From: Epiperipatus broadwayi
Lineage: Eukaryota > Onychophora > Udeonychophora > Euonychophora > Peripatidae
Direction of reading: 5' to 3'
Assembly (NCBI GenBank): GCA_028023455.1
Contig: JAQFVV010006425.1
Location: 994,001 to 1,058,000, forward strand
Length of the DNA: 64,000 bases
The notes beneath the pieces were generated by a model, which was given only the letters and a program-made list of their open reading frames with translations, ran no database searches and was not told the origin of the DNA. Below are positions 35,627 to 45,862 of the stretch, in pieces. Both the position numbers and the translations under genes were made by a program. Position 1 is the first letter of the stretch. Each line of letters opens with the position of its first letter.

Positions 35627-36926
35627 GTCTGTCTGATGGAATGACTGGTTGTTCCACTACAATCTGGGGAAATTTTTTTTGTAGGATGTGGATCAGAGAG
35701 TGGCACTTTTGGTAATATATAGAAAACATTGCATGCAATGACATACCATTATTTTTTACTATGTCGCTGCATGCATTCAATTCCTATGGCTGCTGTTTTA
35801 CCATTCCACAACAGCCGTGCACAGATTCATTTGATTTTTGTACTGAAAGTCTTTGTCATGTTAATTATGGGTAGATAGTAGCTAATCTTTGCCATTACCT
35901 TGATATTGAGGAGAGGGATTTTCCCTTGAAGTGATAAATAAACCTTGGCAAGGTTTTTAACTGTGTTGGTGGCGGCTTCAATGATGGATTTCTGTATTTG
36001 TATCGACATGGCTTGCAGTGACTTGTATATGGGAAACCCCAAAAAGTTTTGGGGGTCTGCTGAGAAAGGCGATGATATCTTCTTGCCGGTGTTGATTTTC
36101 CAGGCCGATGACTTGTTGAGGTTGAAGGAAAGTTTGGAGGATTCAGAAATTTTTTTGATTATTTGTATGAGAGGTTTTAGATATTTTTGGGAGGGTAAGG
36201 TGACAAGGATATCATCCATGTAGGCAAATGCTTTACAGTGTTTCTTCAGCTGGGGTATATGGATTCCTGGAAGTTCTGCCTCAATCTGTTTAAAAAGGGG
36301 GTTTAAGTAGAGTATAAATAGGAGACTGCTAAGTGGAGATCCTTGGGGTATGGATTTTGAAGGAATAAAACCATCTATAAAGAAACCATTCAGGGAAATG
36401 TGGACCAATCTGTTGTTTAGTAGATTGTCCAATATCTGAATGATTTGAGTAGGAATGTCTAGTGCTGAGAGGCAATTGAGCAGGATGTTGACATCTACTG
36501 AATCAACTGCTTCAGAGATATCTAGGTGAACGGCAATGGGTTTGTATAGATTCTTGGATCTGATATGATCACAAAGAATTTTTACCTCCCGATTGCAGAG
36601 AGTGTGGATGAGCCCTTCTTTGCAAATTGCAACTGGGATATGTTGTCCAGAATAACATCTTGTATTTTCTCCTTGATCACACCTTCAATGACCTTTAACA
36701 GAATTGGGGTCATGGAGATTGGTCTTATACTGGATAGAGCAGATGCGTCCCAGTTTTTTTTAAGAAAGGGGACCATCGCTATGGGATAAAGTTTGGGGAT
36801 GATTTTTTTGCTGTTTGCAAGATGGTTAATTAGTTTTAATACTATAGGAGCTGTGAAATTCTCAAGGTGCATAAGTATGAACTTTGGAATGCCATGCAGT
36901 CCTGGATGGACATTGGACAGTAGGGC

Positions 36927-37010
36927 GGCCAAGTAGTTTTTGATGTTTGATATTGTTATTCCATGTTCGGCCAAGTAGTTTTTGATGTTTGATATTGTTA
37001 TTCCATGTTC
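36927..37010 (-). repeat. 42-bp tandem duplication in LINE 2 ORF2
   Basis: Two identical 42-bp copies (36927-36968, 36969-37010) add 14 in-frame residues upstream of the reverse transcriptase motifs. Confidence 0.95.
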
Positions 37011-37377
37011 ATTGTTTTGTGATGTCTTATGCCACTGATTTGTGAGATAGGTAACAGAGTTTGATAGGCGGTTTTTGAAATATGACTCTATTTGAATGAG
37101 CATTTGGTTGCCGGAGGTATGGCTACCACCGATGAGGAGGGATAAAGGAGTTTTTTGTTTCTTCCTTGTCCCCAGAGCCCATCTAAGATAGCCACATGTA
37201 CAGCAGTGTTGGCCAGGTAAGTATAACCTAGCATTTTTGTTGCTATTATTTCAGCAATCGCAGTTATTTCTTTTTGTACTGTGTTTTAAGTAATAGGAGG
37301 TTGTCTATAGTACCATAACTTGAGAAATTTTTAATCCTATGGTGAAGCAAATCAAGCTCATTCATAAGGGTTGTTGA

Positions 37378-38154
37378 CCCTTTATGTTTTTTGGTGTGCT
37401 GTATGATTATCCAAAAGACTGTTTTTTACGAGGCTCCTCGTCGACATCTGAAATCACTCTAACTCAGCCAGTTTTTATACGAAAATATTCGTTAAATACG
37501 TATTGAATTCGTTTTTAAAAGTTCTGTACGATGGTGACATCTTCCGATTTATTTTAGAAGTAAAAAATAGAAAAAAACGCATTTAAACCTAAACAAAGAA
37601 GGAACATTATTTGTGATTGGTTCTTAGCATGCTCTCAGCCGAAAAAGACATTCTGATTGGCTGGAAAGAACAAAGAAACTGCCTGATCAAAGAAAATAAA
37701 GAAAAACGCTGAGATTTTCATTTCAAATACGATTTAATTATTATAAAAGAATATTTTGAGAAATTAAAATTATTTTCAGAGAGAATAATAAAAAAACAAA
37801 ATTATTTTCGAAAAATATTGAAGATTTAAGTAAACATATTGAAGATGTAGTAAAAAAAAATATTTACTTTTCTATAACGTAAAAGTCAATCTTTTTGTTT
37901 ACATTATAACTTTTATGTTGCCGATATTGAATATTTTAGAATAAATAAATAGCAATTTATTTTTGAAAGAACTTTCGTTTTCTTCATAACCTAAAAAATT
38001 AATTATATACTTTTTATAAACGTATCTGAGTTGAATTTAATATTATAGGCGAATATGTTTTAACAATAGGCTTTGTCTTCAGTTTGTGAGTTGGCCAATT
38101 AAAAGATTTGATTTTTATCTGATACAACCAATGATAAAATTAGCGGTTAAAAGG
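37378..38154. mobile_element. piggyBac-like MITE, copy 2, nested in LINE 2
   Basis: A 777-bp insert absent from the other LINE at the equivalent ORF2 position. In this orientation it is related to the reverse complement of 12366-13214: shared blocks ATTCGTTAAATACG-like, GAATTCGTTTTT-like, ATTTATTTTTGAA followed by AACTTTCGTTT, and an end GCGGTTAAAAGG against the other copy's ACAGTTAAAAGG. Flanks are TTGA at the left (37374-37377) and TTAT at the right (38155-38158), one change each from TTAA. It contains no transposase. Confidence 0.75.
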
Positions 38155-39067
38155 TTATGGTTTGGAGGATGCCTGTGAAGGCGAACCAGGCTTCCTCAGG
38201 ATTTATGTTAAGAATGTCAATTTTTTCAAAGAGTATGTAGGCATCTGAGAAGACAGCTTCCATGGCAGCAGCTTTAGTTATAATTCTGATTGTTTTATTG
38301 TAGTCTATGGGAGTGTAGGAATTCAGATCTAGGGACGCTATCAGGGCAAAATGGTTTGAGAAGGGAATGGGTTGAAGATTGGCTTCCAAACCATAGTGAA
38401 GCTCTGAGATGTAAAACATTAGGTCAATCAGTGTTCTAGAGCTCTTCGTATAGAATGAGTATGCATCCGCAGGGAAGAAACCTCTGCCATTTATGAAACC
38501 CCTGGCTAAGAGATGGAGGTATTTTCATGTGAACACATCATATTGCAGGTTGAAGTCCCCCAAGAGGATTGTAGGGCCTGTGTTGTTTGCAGTGATGAGA
38601 TTTATGGTGTGTATTATTCTAGAATAAGTCAATGGGTTGTTCTGGCAGTATACGTATATTGCAATGAATTCACTAGATTGGTATATGAGCTTGATTGCAA
38701 TGAGATTGGCATCATGGTAAAGCACTTTATAGGAAGAAGGTGGTTTCCTATTATTAATGATGATTCCTACCCCTCCAGCAGCTGATGTATTAGTAGACAG
38801 AAGAGTGAAGCCCAGTTTTGAAAGTTCGAGAATTATGTGAGGGTTGGAGTTTAGGTGATATTTGGTCTCTCCTAAGAATAAAATATGAGGACATGTAAGA
38901 TGGAAAAATGCCTAATCGCATATAAACGGTCAGTATAATTAATTCCCCTGATGTTAAGGCCAGTGATTTGGCACTTGATCCTATCCATAAAGATTATTGC
39001 TGCTTGGTTTTACTGCCAGTGGAATCTTTGATTGAAGGTTGTAATTGTCCTTGTGATCACTGAATTT

Positions 39068-39743
39068 CTAATCTGGCAAGGATGGCCTGTGGAAATCAGC
39101 TCGAAAGAGCTCAGTTTCATTGTGTGATTCATGACTGAGAGAGTTTTTTGGTGTGCTTTGTACCTTCCTCTTGTTTTTTTCCAGAATAGAATTTACACTG
39201 TAGGGAAAGGAGAACTTTAGGTAGTTTGGCTCAGAAGCAGGAGATAGGTGTGAGTCCTCTTCTTCAGAGTAGGCCTTTGAAAGTTTGGAAGATTTTTGTT
39301 TATTATTAGCATTAGGGGGTAGGTTGAAAGCCTTTGAAAGTTTGGAAGATTTTTGTTTATTATTAGCATTAGGGGGTAGGTTGAAATCTATGTCTGAGTC
39401 ATAGTCAGAGATGGGTGGTGGTGATCTATTTTTTGTAGGTGTGGGAGCTTTCATATGGGATGAATTCATATAGGATATTGATAGTTTCGATGCGTCCATT
39501 ATAGATTTAGTGTTAGAAACCGCTGGTTTTGATCTTAGAGGTCTTGGGGTTCTGAGTGCATTGTTATGGTCTTGATGGTCTATGCTGAGAGGTGCATCAT
39601 CTGTATCGTCAGAAGAGATTGTTAGATTTTTGCGTCTAGAGGCATTATTTGGTTCTTTTGATTTTGAGCTTTTTGGTAAGTTGTCTGGTTTCTGTGAGTT
39701 ATCTCTGGGCTTGGAGCCATTAGGGTTTTGATATGCTATTTGT
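39068..39743 (-). pseudogene. LINE 2 ORF1, C-terminal remnant
   Basis: The open frame from 39499 to the TAG at 39068 (143 residues), with the same frame readable upstream to the truncation point at about 39743, encodes a polar, Ser/Asp/Lys-rich tail like the C-terminus of the other LINE's ORF1: an acidic S-D-Y-D-S-D-I-D stretch and basic K-N-K-R-K. No zinc knuckles are left. It contains a 19-residue duplication. ORF1 and ORF2 are in different frames with about 80 nt between stop and start, unlike the first LINE. Confidence 0.7.
39273..39386 (-). repeat. 57-bp tandem duplication in LINE 2 ORF1
   Basis: Two identical 57-bp units (39273-39329, 39330-39386) give a repeated 19-residue block in frame. 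It is in the same C-terminal ORF1 region where the other LINE has its 240-bp duplication. Confidence 0.95.
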
Positions 39744-40455
39744 ATCTAGATTTTGTCGGTGATATGCTGCAAAAGTTATTCGATGAAAATAATGAAGAAG
39801 CTAAATGCTAAAAGGATAAGTAATTAATGGTCAATGGATTTTCTCAGAATATAAAGATGATAATTGTTAATTAAAAGAGGTTAACATCTACAAATGCCTT
39901 AATCAGTTTATTAATACTTATGGAAAGAAAAGTATTGATTAAAATTAATCTTAGAATTAAACATGGATGGAGTGATTTGATCAAAATAATATTCAAAAGA
40001 AAATATGCATATGTGATTGAAAAGAAATATTATTGATAGAGGCACTTTATCAGTTTTTACTTGTGAATCCTTAGATTTAGTCATTTAACAGAAGGACATA
40101 AGTGACTTTAGACAACCCACCAAAGTATAGATATATATGTTAAGAATAACAAAAAGTCATGGAAAATAATATATATATATATGACAAAATAAATAGATAT
40201 CACTGACATCATATGAAATGGAATTGAACTTTTTATATTATTAGAAGAGATAACAGATAGTCAGCCAAAGTCTTAAACTTTTTTATCCAAAAAAAAACTG
40301 GAAAATATCTAAAGAAGCAACATGTGAAATGGATGACTGAAATAATAGGATTTTCTAGTATTATATGAAGAAGAGAGCCTAAAATATTGGAGACATTGGA
40401 TTGAACTTGGAGATCTTCATCCCCAGAGGATCTATAGTGGATAAAATGATAATGA
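39744..40455 (+). pseudogene. RTE-type LINE, copy B, 3' piece
   Basis: RTE sequence resumes directly at the LINE 2 target duplication (39744-39754) with a block equivalent to the FSDD region (GTGATATG), then the GGATTTTCTCA block, AAATGCCTTAATCAG, and the C-terminal region, ending GGATAAAATGATAATGATCATC, a degraded version of the family tail. Together with 33990-34743 it is one split element. No long frame survives. Confidence 0.78.
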
Positions 40456-41980
40456 TCATCAATTGAATGACTACTTATAGTTAGCTGGCTACCCAACAAT
40501 AAATAAATTTTAATCGTAAATTTTGAATTACTTAGATGAAAGTATCAGGATTGTCCAGATTCAAATCCTATGACATGATCATAGCAGGTATTAATTTTAA
40601 TTATAACAACAGAAGCGCTTTATATAAGTTTAATATATGTAAAATATGTGTTGGTCTATGCTTGATTGTCTTTTGAAATAAATAAACAAATGATTTATAG
40701 TATAATTACTTTAAGAAAAAAAATCAATATATGTAATAGCAAAATCGATTTTTATGTTCTTTATTGATTAAATTCAATTTGGGCATCTGTGAATTGAAAA
40801 TTGTAAGTCATTTTGAAAAAAATAAAAATTATAGTTGTTTTTATAGCAAAAAGGTTAAACCTGAGAGCTAATTAGTCATATTTAAAATAAAATGTTACTT
40901 TATGAATAAGTAAATCCATTTTATTATTCATTTATTCAAAATCAAATCGTATCTTTTTTACCCCCTTTCCGAGTGACATAAATTTACGCTTATATATGCA
41001 TTTTAAAAATAATACACAATATTTGCATTGCCCATATATATTTAAAAATAATATGTTATATTTTATGGTTTTTCTTTGCTCAAATACAACAGAAATATAT
41101 CTCAAAATACACGCAGGGATATACAGTTACGTAGAAACATGCAGACAGATATGCATACAATTTCTATTATACCACATATACTTATTATATTTTTATAAAT
41201 TTATTTTTATAGTACCGTTCAGAATACTGTTCTTAAAAAAAAAAAAAAAGTTATTTTCTGATTTTATACAGTAACTTTGTTTTTATTTTCCGAAATTTTA
41301 TTTGCGATTATATCATTTTTGCCTGCTCGTTTTTTAAAAAAATAATATATGTATATGATGACGACAGAGTAACAATTAAAATCTTAATCCGTATTTCAAA
41401 ATATATATATTATAGATTATAACTATATATGCTGGCACGCTTTCATAAGAAAAGCTATAATTGCATGAAAATTATTATCGAAGCTACGCGCTTTCGAGGG
41501 TCTTAAATGTCCTGATAGTCATGGTGTGTCCGTGCACATTGTTATAATTTACACTTATCTAAAAAAAGTTTCTTAATTTTATAATATATAAAAGGTCTAA
41601 AAAGTCAATACAAGATGAAATAGAAAAGATATAAATGTTTTTTTTTTTTTTTGGAATGATGTGAAGAGAAACAAGTTTTAAATCAAAAATCTGAATTAAA
41701 CTCAGATATCTTAGTCTATTATCACTGAAAGTGATATATCTGATATATTCTTTAATAATTTAACAAAATATAACTTATCATTTAATATTCAAAAACCATA
41801 AAGCAAATCTTTTTTTTTAAAAAAAAGCAAAATGTTAAATTTTTATGTGTTTTAAAAACTTTAGTCACTAAATAAAATCAATTTTCTGGTAAAAAAACAA
41901 AACAAAAAAAAAACAACTTTTTTATATATTTGGCCTTTCCCTTTTAATACCAGCGCTATATTTCCATCTCAAAGTTCTGT
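40456..41980. other. Gene-free region, partly CpG-containing
   Basis: No gene recognised. The part at 41430-41550 (GCACGCTTTC, GAAGCTACGCGC, GTCCGTGCAC) has more CpG than its surroundings. No family or frame supports a call. Confidence 0.5.
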
Positions 41981-42123
41981 AACAATAGATAATAGTCTTG
42001 CGTTGTTAGCCAAGAGGTATCGCAACCGCCATGCAAGCAAGTAGTTGGTTGCAGACGGTTGTGGGTTCGCGTCCCGGCCGATGCTTTGACATATATATAT
42101 AAAAAAAAAAACAATAGATAATA
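41981..42123 (+). mobile_element. tRNA-derived SINE, copy 6
   Basis: Body 41995-42109 with a 14-bp target duplication AACAATAGATAATA (41981-41994, 42110-42123). It contains GCGTTGTTAGCCAAGAGG, the variable segment GTAGTTGGTTGCAGACGGTT, the B box GGTTCGCGTCC, GATGCTTTGACATAT, then an A run. One of the best preserved copies. Confidence 0.9.
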
Positions 42124-43271
42124 AGAATGTGTAATTACGCCCCTTATGGAATGCGAATTATAAGATTTTATAGTCCAACCAATCTGATTAAGTACAGATT
42201 GATACGTATCAAAAAAAATCTATGTCCGTCATTAGTAACAGCTTACAATAGAATTAATACCTGTTCCTTTAAGAAAAATGTATTAATGTCCTTTTTTTTC
42301 TATTTCGACTTAAATTTGTTTGCCAAGTTATTCTCAATTGTTTATTACTAAACTCCACATTGGTAATTATGTTTGAGTTGACGTTATCGGCATACGATCG
42401 CATATATTTCACATACTCGAAGAAAACCCACAAAGGACTCTCACGTAGTATGTTGAAAATTTTACAAAACAACAAAGAAATATTTCATTTAAGTCTCTTA
42501 GTTAACGTCAACTTGATTAATAATATGACATAATAGTTATTTTTATGGTATTTTATGTAATTTCATTTATTTTAAATTTTGATTTCAATAATTATAATTA
42601 ATTGAAGAAATGCTTACAATTTACAAAAGCGAAAGTACTAATTAATAACGCTTTCAAAATATTAATCCAAATGTTTACATTCTAAATCTCTTTGCTACTA
42701 AATACTTGAACGTCCAGGCTAATTTGAGAAACTGTTTGGATTTTTTGCTATATGTATATTATTTTCATAAGTTATGTTTAGGAATTTTTTACGATAAAAA
42801 TAAGCGCAGTATATATATAATCGTCATATCTTCGTCTGTTATATATAAAACACGTGATATCTACATAGTAGTGTAATGAACTGCACCGAACCAGAATTTC
42901 ATTACTCTTTACAAAATACCGACAGATGCTGAACTAAACAAATAATCACAGTAATTACATGCTTTGTTAAATCACATTAACCATTTCAAAGAGCAATTTC
43001 TTTTTCAGTAGATTTAAGAATGTCAAGAAAATGGTGAAAATAAATAAGTCGGGAACTCAACATTTTCTGACAGTAACACGCTTCGCTCTGTTTACAACTG
43101 CTACAAAAATCACCTTGTCGGTACAATTTAGGCTCACAACATTTTATTGCGTTTATTTTTCTTTTAAACAACATGATAAAAGAATTTCTTATATATATAA
43201 TGGTCGCGTTTTTCACAGTTTATATTCAAATAATAATTATAGCACTTTTTTGTTTGTTTTAAATGTTAACT
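42124..43271. other. Gene-free region, CpG-containing
   Basis: No family-supported gene. CpG dinucleotides are more frequent than in most of the window (for example 42379-42450). No exon could be defined. Confidence 0.5.
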
Positions 43272-43382
43272 ACAAATTTAAGTCAAGCGTTGGTGCCCTA
43301 GCGGTTAGCATAGCTGCCTTCCAAGCAGAGTTCGCTTCCTGGTCAACGCTTAGTCATATAAAAAAAAAACCCACAAATTTAA
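43272..43382 (+). mobile_element. tRNA-derived SINE, copy 7 (closest to tRNA-Gly)
   Basis: Body 43282-43372 with a 10-bp target duplication ACAAATTTAA. The 5' half GCGTTGGTGCCCTAGCGG then TTAGCATAGCTGCC, with loop CTTCCAA, is almost a eukaryotic tRNA-Gly(UCC): acceptor GCGTTGG, D arm, and anticodon arm with anticodon TCC. The variable loop and part of the T arm are deleted, so it cannot be a working tRNA. It shows the likely origin of the whole family. Confidence 0.85.
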
Positions 43383-45039
43383 ACTTAGTCTCTCTATTTT
43401 TTTTTTTTACGTTTTTAAAAATAAATAAAAAATTAGGCAGGTGTTCAGATGTTTACTTGGCGTTCGATTACCGGGCGTCTCATGTTGAACTTGTACCCAG
43501 AGATCTTTGACTCTCCAATAGTATTTATTTATAGAAAAAAAGAACGAGAAAATACTGAACAATAAAAGTTATGTGCTCCATTAACACAAAAATGTCACAC
43601 CATTAAAAAAAAACCTCAAGATTCTTCTTCACTGTTAAAAGAATGAATATTCTCAAAAGAGTATAAGAGAGATAATACTTTTTAATGATGGAGTTATTAT
43701 GAAAGTGGGGAGATTCATCGATGATATGGCATAAAATAAGTTTAACAAAATGTTTAAAAACATTGTTATTATACAAATAAAATAATGTAAATCTGTAATC
43801 GTCAATAATACATGATTAAATGTGATAATTAGATTATAGTTTATAAAGCAAGTTAATATTGTTTACATAATTGGGAAACTGATTAATTGTGAAAAATGTT
43901 AGAGTAGAATACTATGGATAATAGTTACACCTTTTTGAAGAAATACCTGATAGCCAAAATTAATCCTAAATGGCTACTTCCATTTTAATTCCTTGTGTAT
44001 GAGAAAATTGGGTGAAGTTTGTACCATCATCATAAAAGTCAGGCAGATGTGTCTGAAGTAAGCATAATAAATGACATAAATAATGTTCCTGGTGTATTTA
44101 TGTGATTACCCATAACAACAACAAAAACACATGCACATATTTTTTATTAATACATAAGCATCTTCAATTTATGAATTCAAAAAGAATGAGCATAATTTTT
44201 TTATGAATATAAGATAACAATATAAATTTTAACTATTTTTGCTTGATCTTTTAACAAACCAAGTGATTTTGCAGTTTCAATCTAAAAGTCATCTATGACT
44301 ATTTTTCTCATAAAAAACCATAATGTAAGTGTTCTTGGTGTAATCTAAAAGTGTTTAATGTCCACCAGAATCAGAATGTGTGGCAATGTGAAGATTATTT
44401 AATACATTTATCAAACTCTTGAACCATATAAAGAAGATTTTGATATAGCTTAAGCATAATAAACTTCCAAGTACATTGATTACTGATATTTGAGCCAATA
44501 GCTGAAAAATCTGGAGAATCTGGAAGAAAATGTTTATGCCAATGAACACTGCAGCAGTTATTATGCTCAATCACTCCCATTAGTCTTTGAATATCACTTG
44601 ATCCTTAAAATGATTAATTTTATTACAAATAAATAAATAAAGAATGAAAAAAAAAAACGAGATGAAATATTTTTTTAATGTTTTATAGATTAATTTTGAA
44701 CCCAATCATAGATTTTGGTGTTCAAAAGTTATATACCATGCAGAGCAGCTAATTATATAGGTATATAATGCTGTCAATTAAAAAAATTGTAAATAGAGTT
44801 TGTTTAATGCCTAATAAAATTTATATTGTTAATTAAACAGTACATAGTATAGTAGACTTCATAATATCTTATAATTAGAATGAAAAACAAGGTACTTAAT
44901 TATTACACAGTTTTATAAAAATAAATTTATTATAATTTTAATATTAAGTTAAACATTATTTTATTTATTTAAGGTAAAGTGACAGGAAATATTTTAACTT
45001 TATCTATCACTTTATAGAGGGCATCCCCCCCCCCCCAAT
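43383..45039. other. Gene-free AT-rich region with a C12 run
   Basis: No convincing gene. A run of twelve C at 45025-45036 is unusual in such AT-rich DNA and directly precedes a foldback element. Confidence 0.5.
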
Positions 45040-45425
45040 TGAATAACTGAAACACACAGGCTTATTATATACCTGTGTCTATACATGTAATATATAGGGT
45101 ATATGAGCACAGACTTTCACACGACCCACCACTTTCCACTCTATCTCATAATATTGATACACTTGAACACATATGTTGAAAAAATAAATAATCACCAATA
45201 TATGTATTTCATGCTAAACCAGCAATCATCAGTTGGTCCAGATTAGCATCTCTGCACATATATGCTATAAGTGCTCAGATATATATTAAGATAGCCAAAC
45301 CTCCTACTTTAATAGACAGGCTTCAAACTACTCTACACACCAACTCTTCAACCATCCATCCAATTGAAAATTGGATGATGGAATGGTGGGTCGTGTGAAC
45401 GTCTGTGCTCATATTCCCCAATTGA
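45040..45425. mobile_element. Foldback family F2, copy b
   Basis: The outer ends are inverted: GAGCACAGACTTTCACACGA at about 45098 against its near-complement at 45375-45410 (GGTGGGTCGTGTGAACGTCT). The interior shares with 53359-54174 the blocks ATCACCAATATATGTATTTC, CAGTTGGTCCAGATTA and TTTAATAGACAGGCTTCAA. The first 100 bp match 11519-11625. Non-coding. Confidence 0.8.
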
Positions 45426-45736
45426 AATAAATAATCAGTAATAATATTTTAAAAAGTTGTTCCTTTTTAACAAGTTGAATGCCAAAAGTATTCAAAATAT
45501 TTTATTTGATGGTAAGCAAAGGTAAATATTTTATAAATTTTAAAATGTTTTATGATTTACATCTGAAAAAAAAAACTTTTAAAGACCAATACATATCATT
45601 TTTTACTAATTATTATGCAATTTAAACTTTAATAAGTTGGTAGTGTTTACTATTATTTTTTATAAACAAATAATATGTATAAATATATAATTTTTGATTC
45701 TTTCTTAAACATATAATACAACAAGATTCAAGTTAT

Positions 45737-45862
45737 AAAATTAAGTTATAGTCTAGCGTTGGTGGTGGTGAGGTCAGCACAGTTTCCTTACAAGCAGTTG
45801 TTCTGGGTTAGCAGGTTCACTTCCCAGCCGATGCTATGATACATAAAAAAAATTAAATTATA
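45737..45862 (+). mobile_element. tRNA-derived SINE, copy 8
   Basis: Body 45751-45848. Flanks AAAATTAAGTTATA (45737-45750) and AAAATTAAATTATA (45849-45862) differ at one base, a slightly mutated target duplication. Core GCGTTGGTGGTGGTGAGGTC, B box GGTTCACTTCCC, GATGCTATGATACAT, then an A run. Confidence 0.87.

Larger units (their letters stand above)
34865..38988 (-). pseudogene. LINE 2 ORF2: endonuclease-reverse transcriptase
   Basis: A likely start ATG at 38988-38986 leads into I-T-G-L-N-I-R-G-I-N, equivalent to the start of the other LINE's ORF2. Endonuclease pieces include L-L-G-D-F-N (near 38560) and P-F-S-N-H, where the catalytic S-D-H has become S-N-H (about 38340). The MITE splits the linker. 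The reverse transcriptase resumes at 37103 with P-G-L-H-G-I-P, continues in a 201-residue frame (36432-35827) with S-I-P-Q-G-S-P and F-A-Y-M-D-D (YMDD at residues 71-74), and the C-terminal zinc segment is open at 35212-34865: C-H-N-C, then D-H-M, then C-P, ending W-S-L-I-K-L-D at the TAA (34865-34867). Frameshifts and stops separate the pieces. Confidence 0.82.
34744..39743 (-). mobile_element. LINE 2: 5'-truncated L1/Tx1-like LINE
   Basis: A 5.0-kb minus-strand relative of the LINE at 3979-10480, inserted into RTE copy B with an 11-bp target duplication. It contains the 3' end of ORF1 (39743-39068), ORF2 (from about 38988 to 34865) and a 3' end of about 120 nt with AATAAA-like sequence. Its ORF1 N-terminus and 5' leader are missing, as expected for incomplete reverse transcription. 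It carries a piggyBac-like MITE (37378-38154) and three internal tandem duplications. Protein similarity to the first LINE is clear but far from complete, so they are different subfamilies. Confidence 0.87.

Noticed and set aside
43282-43372. Functional tRNA-Gly(UCC) gene
   Set aside because: The variable loop and part of the T arm are missing, a poly(A) tail and target duplication are present: it is a SINE.
43031-43510. 159-codon plus-strand open frame
   Set aside because: It runs through SINE copy 7 and a poly(T) stretch; composition is hydrophobic low complexity and no motif is seen.
44355-44580. Minus-strand frame with SPDFSAIG, faintly like the SPDLNPIE block of Tc1 transposases
   Set aside because: Only one short block fits, with no catalytic Asp before it and no terminal repeats; insufficient to call.
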